In this document: positions 1 to 5,912 of the stretch, piece after piece
Layout: each line of letters starts with the position of its first letter
Position numbering within the stretch: position 1 is the stretch's first letter
Assembly: GCA_903842475.1 (NCBI GenBank)
Contig: CAIMMA010000029.1
Span: 1 to 6,782, forward strand
Direction of reading: 5' to 3'
DNA from: an uncultured bacterium
GTDB taxonomy: Bacteria > Desulfobacterota > Desulfobulbia > Desulfobulbales > Desulfobulbaceae
Length of the DNA: 6,782 nt
Translations under genes and position numbers: made by a program
The notes under the pieces: generated by a model
What the model saw: only the letters and a program-made list of their open reading frames with translations
What the model was told of the DNA's origin: nothing
Database searches by the model: none

Positions 1-2
1 CA

Positions 3-131
3 AAAAGATCAGGACGCGACAAGCTTGAAACACCGGAGGCTGAATTGAGTTCGTCACCTACAGTCTACACGTTCAAAAGTTTGCTCTACGTCGAAGACGA
101 GATCTTCTCAGCAGGAAACAAGAACCGCTGA
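3..131 (+). CDS. C-terminal end of an unrecognised protein (partial)
   Basis: A frame open at the left window edge runs for 42 codons and ends in TGA at 129-131. The peptide is hydrophilic with mixed charge and ends SLLYVEDEIFSAGNKNR. I recognise no domain and see no signal peptide or membrane segment. It is kept because the other two forward frames close early (at 46-48 and 26-28) and because it is simply cut by the window edge. A chance open stretch of this length is quite possible. If real, it would be the last gene before the tRNA-derived repeat at 199-276 and probably belongs to the chromosome outside the block. About 70 bases with no feature separate it from that repeat. Confidence 0.3.
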   Translation, partial: KRSGRDKLETPEAELSSSPTVYTFKSLLYVEDEIFSAGNKNR

Positions 132-189
132 CCCGCTCACCAGCCCTCGTTCCCCAATGCACAGAATGTTGAACCGACCTCCTCCCCCC

Positions 190-226
190 AAAAAATAGGG
201 TTCCAAGCGTAATCGCTTGAAACCCT
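190..226 (-). terminator. Duplicated tRNA-Pro terminator (left copy)
   Basis: Arms at 197-209 and 214-226 pair with one C-A mismatch around the loop TAAT. On the minus strand the hairpin is followed by a run of T (complement of A190-195). It is the left copy of the terminator that follows the intact tRNA-Pro at the other end of the window. It keeps a functional shape, with one more base pair next to the loop than the right copy, but the tRNA copy upstream of it is only a remnant. Confidence 0.55.
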
Positions 227-276
227 TATGTATACCGTGGTCGGGAAGAGAAGATTTGGACCTCCGACCCCAGCGT
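199..276 (-). repeat. Left direct repeat: 3' half of tRNA-Pro plus downstream terminator (attL-like)
   Basis: These 78 bases match 6664-6741 at 74 positions with no gap, a constant offset of 6465. Positions 238-276 correspond to the last 39 nt of tRNA-Pro including the encoded CCA, and 199-237 to its downstream terminator. Similarity stops abruptly after 276, which corresponds to tRNA nucleotide 38 in the anticodon loop. The four differences are 209, 236, 252 and 259. G259 changes the universally conserved T55 of the T-loop to C, and A252 turns a T-stem pair into a G-U wobble, so this copy is a relic. A 3'-half tRNA duplication ending in the anticodon loop is the classic trace of tyrosine-recombinase integration at a tRNA gene. 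A plain segmental duplication is the alternative. Confidence 0.8.
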
Positions 277-299
277 TCTATTGATAGGATACTGAGATT

Positions 300-590
300 T
301 TGATAGTGCCTACCGGCTTAGCTGAAGGAGGCATCCCGATCGGAGCGATAATAGTCCATAATAATCACATCATCGGTCGTGGGCACAATCGACGTGTACA
401 AAAGGGGAGCTCCATTCTGCATGGTGAGATGGACGCCCTGGAAAATGCTGGTCGCCAAGCCTCCAAAGGCTACAGAGGATCAGTGCTGTATACCACTCTT
501 TTCCCCTGCGCCATGTGCAGCGGTGCCATACTGCTTCATGGGATTCCGAAGGTGGTGATCGGCGAGAACAAAACCTTTAGGCTTGAGTGA
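300..590 (+). pseudogene. Cytosine/nucleoside deaminase-like fragment, truncated at both ends
   Basis: The 96-residue frame resembles the zinc-dependent CDA-fold deaminases, most closely yeast-type cytosine deaminase (cytosine to uracil, pyrimidine salvage). The zinc site is intact: H41-G-E43 with the proton-shuttle Glu and the P-C70-x2-C73 motif. GHNRRVQKGS and the GIPKVVIGEN segment are also family-typical. The family is about 145-160 residues. Here about 25-30 N-terminal residues are missing (homology starts at GLAEGGIPIG) and everything after GENKTF is lost. An in-frame TAG at 285-287 blocks extension upstream, the only start is TTG at 300, and no convincing ribosome-binding site precedes it. 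Neither other frame past 590 restores the C-terminus. It begins about 24 bases from the tRNA-derived repeat, so its 5' end may have been lost at the junction. The conserved core suggests recent decay. Confidence 0.7.
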
Positions 591-600
591 AAAATCAAGC
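581..600. other. Small hairpin between converging genes
   Basis: GCTTGA (581-586) pairs with TCAAGC (595-600) over an 8-base A-rich loop. It spans the stop codon of the deaminase fragment and lies 41 bases past the stop of the minus-strand cytochrome. It could act as a weak terminator for either side, but no T-tract follows on either strand. The truncation point of the deaminase lies just inside it. Confidence 0.25.
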
Positions 601-640
601 TATCGCTGCTCAGGCCATGCGTTCATCGCCAACTGTCAGA

Positions 641-2614
641 TTAGCTGAACTTATGGCATTTTGCGCAGCTCACCTGCTTTTCGATATGCTTTTTATGACT
701 TTCCGTTCCTTGCCATGATTTGAGTCCATGGCAGCTGCTGCACAGGATGCTTTGGGTTTTGACCAGCCCGGTCGGCTCCTTCGTGTGGCAACTGGAGCAC
801 GATATTTCGCCTCTGTGCTCCTGATGGGTCGACGACCAGTTGAAGGTTTCCTTGCTGTGACAGAGCGTACAGGATTTCACCGCGTTGGGCAGGGTATGAT
901 ATCCAAGTGCAGTCATGGGCAAAAGACCTGTGCCATCGGGCGTATGGCCAGTGTTGTTGTGACACTCGGCACAGGAAGGCGCTTTGGCCTTCGGCTCAAC
1001 CCCATGGGTGATCAGCATCTCGGCATCGGCTTGCACCATGGAGTACTTCCCGGTTATGCCCTGCTCTTCCATACCCTTCTGGATCGCAACATCATAGTTG
1101 CCAGTCATGAACATCCAGACAATGGCAGGAGGAATCATCTTGCCGCTTTCATGCAGCGGCATGACAGTGAAATGCCTCTTTATCGGAACAATGGAGGATT
1201 TGCCATCAAAGGGAACGCCATTGGCTTTGGCCATGTGATACACACCTTTGGAATCTGGTTGAATTGCATCGCCAACGTTGTACACATAAGATGTTCCGTC
1301 AAACCAGACATATTCAGGTTTAACGTTTGCCTGCTTGATTTCCTCGCCAATGAAACCCCCTTGTCCAGAAAGCTGGTTGGGATTCCATACTGGCACCTTG
1401 AAATCTCTGGACATCTCGGTGGCGCCACCTTTGGCAAAAGTGCGGATATGGCACACCTGACAGCTGACTTGCCCAGACGCATGCCTGTTCAAGGTGGTAT
1501 TGGTGTGCGGTGCGGCGGTGTGACAAGCCTGACAGGTGGGAGCATCGGTTTCTGTCCCTCGCAGGTCAATGCCCCTACCGCCAATCTTATGATTCAAATT
1601 TGAGTGGCAGTCGACGCAGGTCAGCTTGGCGCCATTGAGCGACAGGTGCACATCTTGATCAACGGTTGGATTGGCCGAGTTCAGCCCCATGTCTCCCCGT
1701 TTGGTCCAATCAGCGCCACCGGCGGTGGCATGGCAGCGCAGGCACGATTTGTTGGTTGGCATCTGGACAGTTCTTGCCAGGTTTACCATAGTGGTTCCCG
1801 CAGGCATCTTATTGTAATCAGGTTCAATCATGTAATTCCCCTGACTGTCCACCTTGCCGAAAATATAGGTTTTCGTTTCCCGGTTCACGTTGGTCACGGT
1901 CTGGGTATTGTTCGGATCGGACACGAACTTTCTTTGATACGTGTCGTTGTGGCACATCAAACAGTCGATATCTTTTGCTTCTGCAGGATGAGGCGCATTG
2001 CCATCAGAACGGACATGACAGGAGAAACACGCATTCTTGGATGACATTGCATACGTGCAGAAGGTGTTGATGCCGCGCATGGCCTTGCCGAGTTCTTCGC
2101 CTTTGGTGTTGGTCAGCTCCGGTGTGGGGGCTTTCCATTTAGCATGCAGACTATTGACCATTTCAGTTCCTTCTGTGGAATGACAACTCAAACACGTCAC
2201 CGGACCATCATATTTGGTGATTGTGTTGTGTGCCGCGATCGGGCTTATCGCAAGCGTAGCAACTTTGAAGGCACTGGACCGGGTTACTCTCGTATTGCGA
2301 TCCCTGATTTCACAACTGTAGGTCCAGCTGCCGGCTGCGGCATTCGCCGGAACCAGATAATCGTAACCGGCGGTGGTGCCACTGAGCGTCATCGTCTGTC
2401 CAGATACCACGCTTGTTCCGCTGGTATTTTTGATGGTCACCTTTGCCGAAACGAGAGGTTGCAACCAATCTCCGGTAGCGGTACATTGAAGATGCACCGA
2501 TGCGCCGACGACCACTTCCGTAGGCGTAGCAACCAGGGTAATAGATCGTGCCGCAGCATAACTGTTGTTGACCCACAGAATGGTAAATAACAGTCCTATC
2601 ATAGCGAATCTCAT
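641..2614 (-). CDS. Periplasmic/exported dodecahaem c-type cytochrome with N-terminal Ig-like domain
   Basis: The 657-residue protein starts with a Sec signal peptide (residues 1-21, MRFAMIGLLF..., cleavage near SYA/AA). An Ig-like beta domain follows to about residue 122, with a C44/C101 pair suited to a disulfide. Twelve CxxCH haem-c motifs begin at residues 141, 196, 218, 291, 333, 361, 385, 548, 582, 606, 625 and 650. Residues 390-547 form a haem-free stretch, with MPLHESGKMIPPAIVW inside. C186 is an extra cysteine ten residues before the second motif. Such proteins carry electrons across the periplasm or to the cell surface, and the exact acceptor cannot be read from sequence. I see no lipobox and no C-terminal anchor. 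The ATG at 2614 has the ribosome-binding site AAGGAGG six bases upstream. The gene diverges from the sigma-54 activator and ends in TAA at 641. A respiratory reductase is possible but no known catalytic signature is visible. Confidence 0.93.
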   Translation of the reverse strand: MRFAMIGLLFTILWVNNSYAAARSITLVATPTEVVVGASVHLQCTATGDWLQPLVSAKVTIKNTSGTSVVSGQTMTLSGTTAGYDYLVPANAAAGSWTYSCEIRDRNTRVTRSSAFKVATLAISPIAAHNTITKYDGPVTCLSCHSTEGTEMVNSLHAKWKAPTPELTNTKGEELGKAMRGINTFCTYAMSSKNACFSCHVRSDGNAPHPAEAKDIDCLMCHNDTYQRKFVSDPNNTQTVTNVNRETKTYIFGKVDSQGNYMIEPDYNKMPAGTTMVNLARTVQMPTNKSCLRCHATAGGADWTKRGDMGLNSANPTVDQDVHLSLNGAKLTCVDCHSNLNHKIGGRGIDLRGTETDAPTCQACHTAAPHTNTTLNRHASGQVSCQVCHIRTFAKGGATEMSRDFKVPVWNPNQLSGQGGFIGEEIKQANVKPEYVWFDGTSYVYNVGDAIQPDSKGVYHMAKANGVPFDGKSSIVPIKRHFTVMPLHESGKMIPPAIVWMFMTGNYDVAIQKGMEEQGITGKYSMVQADAEMLITHGVEPKAKAPSCAECHNNTGHTPDGTGLLPMTALGYHTLPNAVKSCTLCHSKETFNWSSTHQEHRGEISCSSCHTKEPTGLVKTQSILCSSCHGLKSWQGTESHKKHIEKQVSCAKCHKFS

Positions 2615-2618
2615 ACAT

Positions 2619-2627
2619 CTCCTCCTT
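2619..2627 (-). promoter_or_regulatory. Strong ribosome-binding site of the dodecahaem cytochrome
   Basis: On the minus strand AAGGAGGAG precedes ATG 2614, with the AAGGAGG core six bases from it. This fixes the start at 2614. The next in-frame ATG, at 2602, would shorten the signal peptide and lies too far from this site. Confidence 0.75.
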
Positions 2628-2679
2628 AACTTCCGTACAATTACCTATTCCTGAACATAAATTTTAGCAACATGGATAG

Positions 2680-2690
2680 CCACATTGTGG
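2680..2690. promoter_or_regulatory. Short palindrome upstream of the cytochrome gene, possible operator
   Basis: CCACA-T-TGTGG is a perfect 5-bp inverted repeat 66 bases upstream of the cytochrome start, a plausible position for a regulator site near its promoter. I found no convincing sigma-70 promoter for that gene. A sigma-54-like sequence overlaps this palindrome, but its spacing is one base too long. Confidence 0.25.
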
Positions 2691-2803
2691 TTGCAATTAG
2701 CAGGCCTAGTTTTCAACCAGCGATGAAATGAAAGGAATATCAGTGGCTCCGACAGGTTAAAAAGAAGCAGCAGCGCTGCATACCTGGACGAACAAAATTT
2801 AAC

Positions 2804-2831
2804 TTGTTCACCTGTTCAATCAATGTATAAT
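2804..2831 (+). promoter_or_regulatory. Predicted sigma-70 promoter of the sigma-54 activator gene
   Basis: A perfect -10 hexamer TATAAT lies at 2826-2831, with a weaker -35 TTGTTC at 2804-2809 and 16 bp between them. The expected start near 2838 leaves a leader of about 35 bases before ATG 2874. Sigma-70 transcription of the regulator fits its role as the activator of a separate sigma-54 promoter. Confidence 0.6.
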
Positions 2832-2870
2832 GTTTAAACAGGTGTTAAAACGATTTATACAAGGTGAACA
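2805..2870. promoter_or_regulatory. Cluster of TGTTCACC/AACAGGTG repeats around the activator promoter
   Basis: TGTTCA occurs twice in tandem 8 bp apart (2805-2810, 2813-2818). CACCTGTT (2809-2816) has its exact inverted partner AACAGGTG at 2837-2844. TGTTCACC (2805-2812) has its exact inverted partner GGTGAACA at 2863-2870. The repeats bracket the -10 box, and the last one overlaps the ribosome-binding site. The arrangement suggests an operator for repression or autoregulation, or transcript pairing that hides the ribosome-binding site. The binding protein is unknown. Confidence 0.45.
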
Positions 2871-2873
2871 GCT

Positions 2874-4229
2874 ATGGAAGAAAAAACCCTGAATCGCTAC
2901 TGGGACACTGTTGTTGACATCATCCATGACGGGGTCATGATGGTTGATCCAAGCGGGATGATCGTCTCGGTGAATAGAGCCTTTGCCGAGATGACGGGAT
3001 ATAGACCGGATGAACTTATCGGTCGCAACTGTTCTGTCTTAAAATGCAACGTATGTGAAAGAATACATGACAGCACCCACCAACATTTTTGTCTGCTTTT
3101 TCGGAACAGCATGGTCTCCATGCGCCAATGCCATTTAACAAGAAAAGACGGCAGCTTGGTTTATGCCATGAAAAACGCCTCTGTATTGCGTGATGAACAT
3201 GGCGTTACCGTTGGGGCAGTCGAAACGCTTGCGGACATCACCGACCTGCTCGAAAAAGATAGTCAGATCGAGGCATTGCGAAACGACCTACAGTCTAAAG
3301 ACACATTTTATGGAATAATCGGTAGTTCAACAGTCATGCGTCGCACCTTCGACCTCCTGGCTAATGTTGCGACATCTGATGCTCCTGCATTTATTTTTGG
3401 GGAAAGTGGCACTGGCAAAGAGTTGGCAGCCAAGGCCATCCACCTTCATTCATCTCGAAGCAACCAGCCTTACATCCAGGTCAACTGCGCTGCACTCAAC
3501 GAATCAGTGCTAGAAAGCGAACTGTTCGGCCATGTGAAAGGCGCTTTTACCGGTGCCTATCAAAATCGGCAAGGGCGCTTTGAAGCGGCACAAGGCGGCG
3601 ATATTTTTCTCGATGAAATCGGTGAATTGCCTCATTCCATTCAAGTCAAATTGCTGCGGGTCCTGGAAGAAAAAGTCATCGAGCGGGTTGGCGATAACCG
3701 CCCCATCCCAGTGGATGTGCGGATCATTACCGCCACCAATCGAAACCTCAAGGAATTGGTTGAAAAGGGGCTGTTTCGTAGCGACTTGTATTATCGGATA
3801 AACGTACTACCCATCGAGCTGTCGCCATTGCGCAAGCGGCCTGAGGATATTCCACTGCTGGCGGAAAGTTTTTTTCGCCATCTCCAATTGAAGAGCAACA
3901 AACCGATCTCTGGCATTTCCCCCGCAGCAATGAAGACCCTAGTCCAGTATCCTTGGCCAGGGAATGTGCGGGAACTGAAAAGCGCCTTTGCCTATGCCTT
4001 TGTCACCTGTACAGAGGGCCATATTGAACAATCCCACCTTCCACCCGACCTGACCTTCTTAACGGTCCCTTCTTCCACCAGAGTTTCTACCGATGACCAG
4101 CAAAAAAAGGACCTAATTGAGGCTTTAGCCCAAGCCAAAGGCAACAAGTCGCTGGCGGCGAAGCTTCTAGGTGTCTCTCGGGTAACTGTTTGGAATCGGA
4201 TACACAGGTACGGTCTTCATCGCGATTGA
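2874..4229 (+). CDS. Sigma-54-dependent transcriptional activator (PAS - AAA+ - Fis-type HTH) with Cys-rich PAS domain
   Basis: This 451-residue cytoplasmic enhancer-binding protein uses ATP to open sigma-54 RNA polymerase complexes. A PAS sensor domain (about residues 10-125) contains five cysteines, C53-x4-C58-x2-C61-x11-C73-x12-C86, suggesting a metal, Fe-S, haem or thiol-redox sensor. A short helical linker (126-142) follows. The AAA+ domain (about 147-375) has Walker A GESGTGKE (176-183), the sigma-54-contacting GAFTGA loop (223-228), Walker B GDIFLDE (242-248), the arginine-finger region FRSDLYYRIN (301-310) and sensor II WPGNVREL (361-368). A Fis-type helix-turn-helix ends the protein (about 422-448). 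There is no receiver domain, so it is probably a one-component sensor. AAGGTG sits seven bases before ATG 2874. A consensus sigma-54 promoter lies 40 bases past its stop, making the Sec-rhodanese gene the obvious target. It stops with TGA, showing TGA is a normal stop in this genome. Confidence 0.96.
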   Translation: MEEKTLNRYWDTVVDIIHDGVMMVDPSGMIVSVNRAFAEMTGYRPDELIGRNCSVLKCNVCERIHDSTHQHFCLLFRNSMVSMRQCHLTRKDGSLVYAMKNASVLRDEHGVTVGAVETLADITDLLEKDSQIEALRNDLQSKDTFYGIIGSSTVMRRTFDLLANVATSDAPAFIFGESGTGKELAAKAIHLHSSRSNQPYIQVNCAALNESVLESELFGHVKGAFTGAYQNRQGRFEAAQGGDIFLDEIGELPHSIQVKLLRVLEEKVIERVGDNRPIPVDVRIITATNRNLKELVEKGLFRSDLYYRINVLPIELSPLRKRPEDIPLLAESFFRHLQLKSNKPISGISPAAMKTLVQYPWPGNVRELKSAFAYAFVTCTEGHIEQSHLPPDLTFLTVPSSTRVSTDDQQKKDLIEALAQAKGNKSLAAKLLGVSRVTVWNRIHRYGLHRD

Positions 4230-4268
4230 CCCCATATCTCCTTGTTATCGGCATTCACGCCTACCGAG

Positions 4269-4284
4269 TGGCACACCTTTTGCT
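4269..4284 (+). promoter_or_regulatory. Consensus sigma-54 (-24/-12) promoter of the Sec-rhodanese gene
   Basis: TGGCACACCTTTTGCT matches the TGGCAC-N5-TTGC(A/T) consensus at every defined position, with the obligatory 10 bp between GG and GC. With C4283 as -12, transcription should start at about 4295, giving a leader of about 137 bases before ATG 4432. The adjacent sigma-54 activator is the probable partner. Its enhancer site should lie upstream, possibly inside the 3' end of its own gene, but I could not identify it. Confidence 0.87.
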
Positions 4285-4295
4285 GTTGTCCAGAT

Positions 4296-4319
4296 GACCG
4301 TCGCTATTATTCGACAGTC
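4296..4319 (+). other. 5'-leader hairpin at the predicted transcription start
   Basis: Arms 4296-4303 and 4312-4319 pair at seven of eight positions (one C-A mismatch) around an 8-base AT-rich loop. The hairpin would form at the extreme 5' end of the sigma-54 transcript, where such structures often protect mRNA. No U-tract follows, so it is not a terminator. It could also be a DNA site. Confidence 0.4.
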
Positions 4320-4431
4320 CATTGAAGAGCGGTTGATATCCGTCGGCCAGACCCAACAGAGGGCCAACAATACGGAGCGCCTATCATCCGATAACCGATT
4401 TGGGCAAGATTAAGCACAAGGAGAAGACACT

Positions 4432-5823
4432 ATGAGGTTGAATTATTCGTGGAGACTGTACGTCGGTCTGACGGCTGCTGCCTTGGCAGCGCCATGGACA
4501 GCTTGGGCCGCCGACCAGGCACCGCCTGCAAAGGCAAAGGATGTGAAATCTTGCGCCGTCTGCCACGCTCCCGAGGAAGGGCAGATGCGGGCCTTTTTCG
4601 ACAATGTATCTATGAAATCGCAGGCGATCCAGCTGAAGTTGGACGCAACTGCTGAAATGGTCAAATTTGACGAGGATAAACTGCAGATCGTCAACGGCTC
4701 CACCCCAGGGGACATTGAGAAATCACTGCGCGATGTCAAAAAAGGACATGAGGTACGAGTTGCCTACACCGAAGGTGCTAATGGCGTAAAAACCATATCT
4801 GAACTCTCCATCAAGCCGAATATGTCTGTGGCTGCGGAGAAGAAAATGAGCACCGAGGATGTGGAAAAACTTATCACCAGCAAGGAAACTTATACCTTGA
4901 TCGATGCGCGGCCACCTTTAAAATTCCAGGAAGGCGCCATCGCAACCGCGATTAACATCCCCTTCCCCGCATTTCAAAAGAGTGTCGACAAGCTCCCGCA
5001 AGATAAAAATGCGTTGATTGTCTACTACTGCGCAGGAGCCACCTGAGCTCTCAGCCCTGCCTCTGCCCGTGCGGCAGAAAAAATCGGCTACACCAATGTC
5101 AAGATTTTCCTCGATGGCATGCCGGAGTGGAACAAACGCAATTATAGTGTCCTCCCCCCCCAAGCCCTCAAAGAAGGTTGGATAGACAAGGAACTCTCGT
5201 TTGTTCTGCTTGATGTCCGTCCAGCCAAAGAGGCGAAGCTCGGTTTCATCAAAGGAGCAGTGAACGTTCCGGAGAAGACACTCGCCAAGGCCCTCAAGTC
5301 TTTCCCCAAAAAAGAAATGAAGCCGCCTATCGTCATCTATGACGGTCAAGGCGACGGCAGCGCAGAAAAGGTAGCCAAGCAATTGCTCAAGGCTGGTTAT
5401 CCTGGACCACGGGTGCTTACCGGTGGATTTGCCGCATGGCGAGCGGGTAAACTTGCCGTTGAAACCGGCAACCCGAGCAACAAAGTCGTGTATGTGCCTA
5501 AACCCAAACAGGGAAGTATCCTAACCGCAGAATTCAGTGATATTGTGAGAAATGCTCCCGCCAATGTCCAAGTCATTGATGTCCGCAACAAGGAAGAGGT
5601 TGCGGAGACGGGCATGATTAAAGGCGCTCTCAATATTCCCGCTGGAGAACTAGACGAGCGCTTGAGCGAAATCCCAAAAGACAAGGAATTGATTGCCTAC
5701 TGCTCGACCGGAGCCCGTTCTGAAATGACCTATAATCTGCTCAAAGAAAAAGGCTACAAAGTCCGTTTCCTTGACGCCACAATCACTCCCGATAAAAAAG
5801 GGGATTTCAAGATCGTAATGTAA
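4432..5823 (+). CDS. Secreted monohaem cytochrome / triple-rhodanese selenoprotein, TGA 5044-5046 read as Sec205
   Basis: Read through one in-frame TGA, the gene encodes 463 residues. Order: Sec signal peptide (1-26, cleavage AWA/AD); haem-c motif C41-AVC-H45; a beta-rich segment (about 55-130); rhodanese domain 1 (about 138-240) with IDAR, catalytic C200 in YYCAGAT and Sec205 five residues later; rhodanese domain 2 (about 245-340), which has D304 where the catalytic Cys should be and is probably inactive; rhodanese domain 3 (about 362-463) with IDVR and C424 in YCSTGAR. Rhodaneses move sulfur or selenium through a Cys persulfide. Here C200 and Sec205 could form a redox selenenylsulfide linked to the haem. 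AAGGAG lies eight bases before ATG 4432, the gene follows a sigma-54 promoter and ends in TAA. The alternative is a nonsense mutation splitting a pseudogene. The intact downstream frame, the SECIS-like hairpin and the TGA falling on a known Cys position argue against it. Confidence 0.88.
5044..5089 (+). promoter_or_regulatory. Selenocysteine UGA codon and candidate bacterial SECIS element
   Basis: TGA at 5044-5046 is followed after 15 bases by a perfect 6-bp stem, TCTGCC (5062-5067) with GGCAGA (5073-5078), around the loop CGTGC (5068-5072). The loop begins 21 nt after the UGA. Its second base is G and it contains GU, matching what is known of SelB-recognised bacterial SECIS loops, which lie inside the coding region just after the UGA. 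AGCC (5053-5056) may pair with GGCT (5086-5089) as a lower stem. A computed fold has not been made. Confidence 0.75.
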
Positions 5824-5883
5824 CAAGCCCTTCCCGAAATTCACGAAGAAGGTCCCGCATCCGGGCTTCCCGCATGAGTCTTG

Positions 5884-5895
5884 GGAGTATACTCC
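5884..5895. repeat. 12-bp perfect palindrome downstream of the Sec-rhodanese gene
   Basis: GGAGTATACTCC is self-complementary over its whole length and lies between the stop codon and the strong terminator. It may be a protein-binding site or chance. No gene start nearby explains it. Confidence 0.35.
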
Positions 5896-5912
5896 TGTGG
5901 TTTAGTCCATTA

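Noticed and set aside
158..165. TGCACAGA shared with 6617-6624, possible extension of the direct repeat
   Set aside because: Only eight bases match, with a 6-base shift in offset. The intervening sequence is unrelated, so chance is the simpler explanation.
728..1603. A 291-codon plus-strand frame
   Set aside because: It lies wholly inside the minus-strand dodecahaem cytochrome, whose twelve CxxCH motifs prove the coding strand. Its translation has no recognisable domain.
1604..2590. Two 146-148-codon plus-strand frames
   Set aside because: These are antisense shadows of the cytochrome gene with no ribosome-binding site or family resemblance.
2770..2779. Palindrome GCAGCGCTGC
   Set aside because: Short and lying outside any promoter element I can place. 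It could be chance.
5044..5046. TGA as evidence for a reassigned genetic code
   Set aside because: The activator gene uses TGA as its normal stop and no other internal TGA occurs in the good genes.
4918..5382. A 154-codon minus-strand frame across the TGA
   Set aside because: It is antisense to the rhodanese domains and shows no domain of its own.
5119..5823. Separate rhodanese gene starting at an internal ATG
   Set aside because: This ATG lies in the middle of rhodanese domain 1 (FLDGMPEW). There is no ribosome-binding site and it would lack a signal peptide. Readthrough of TGA 5044-5046 explains it better.
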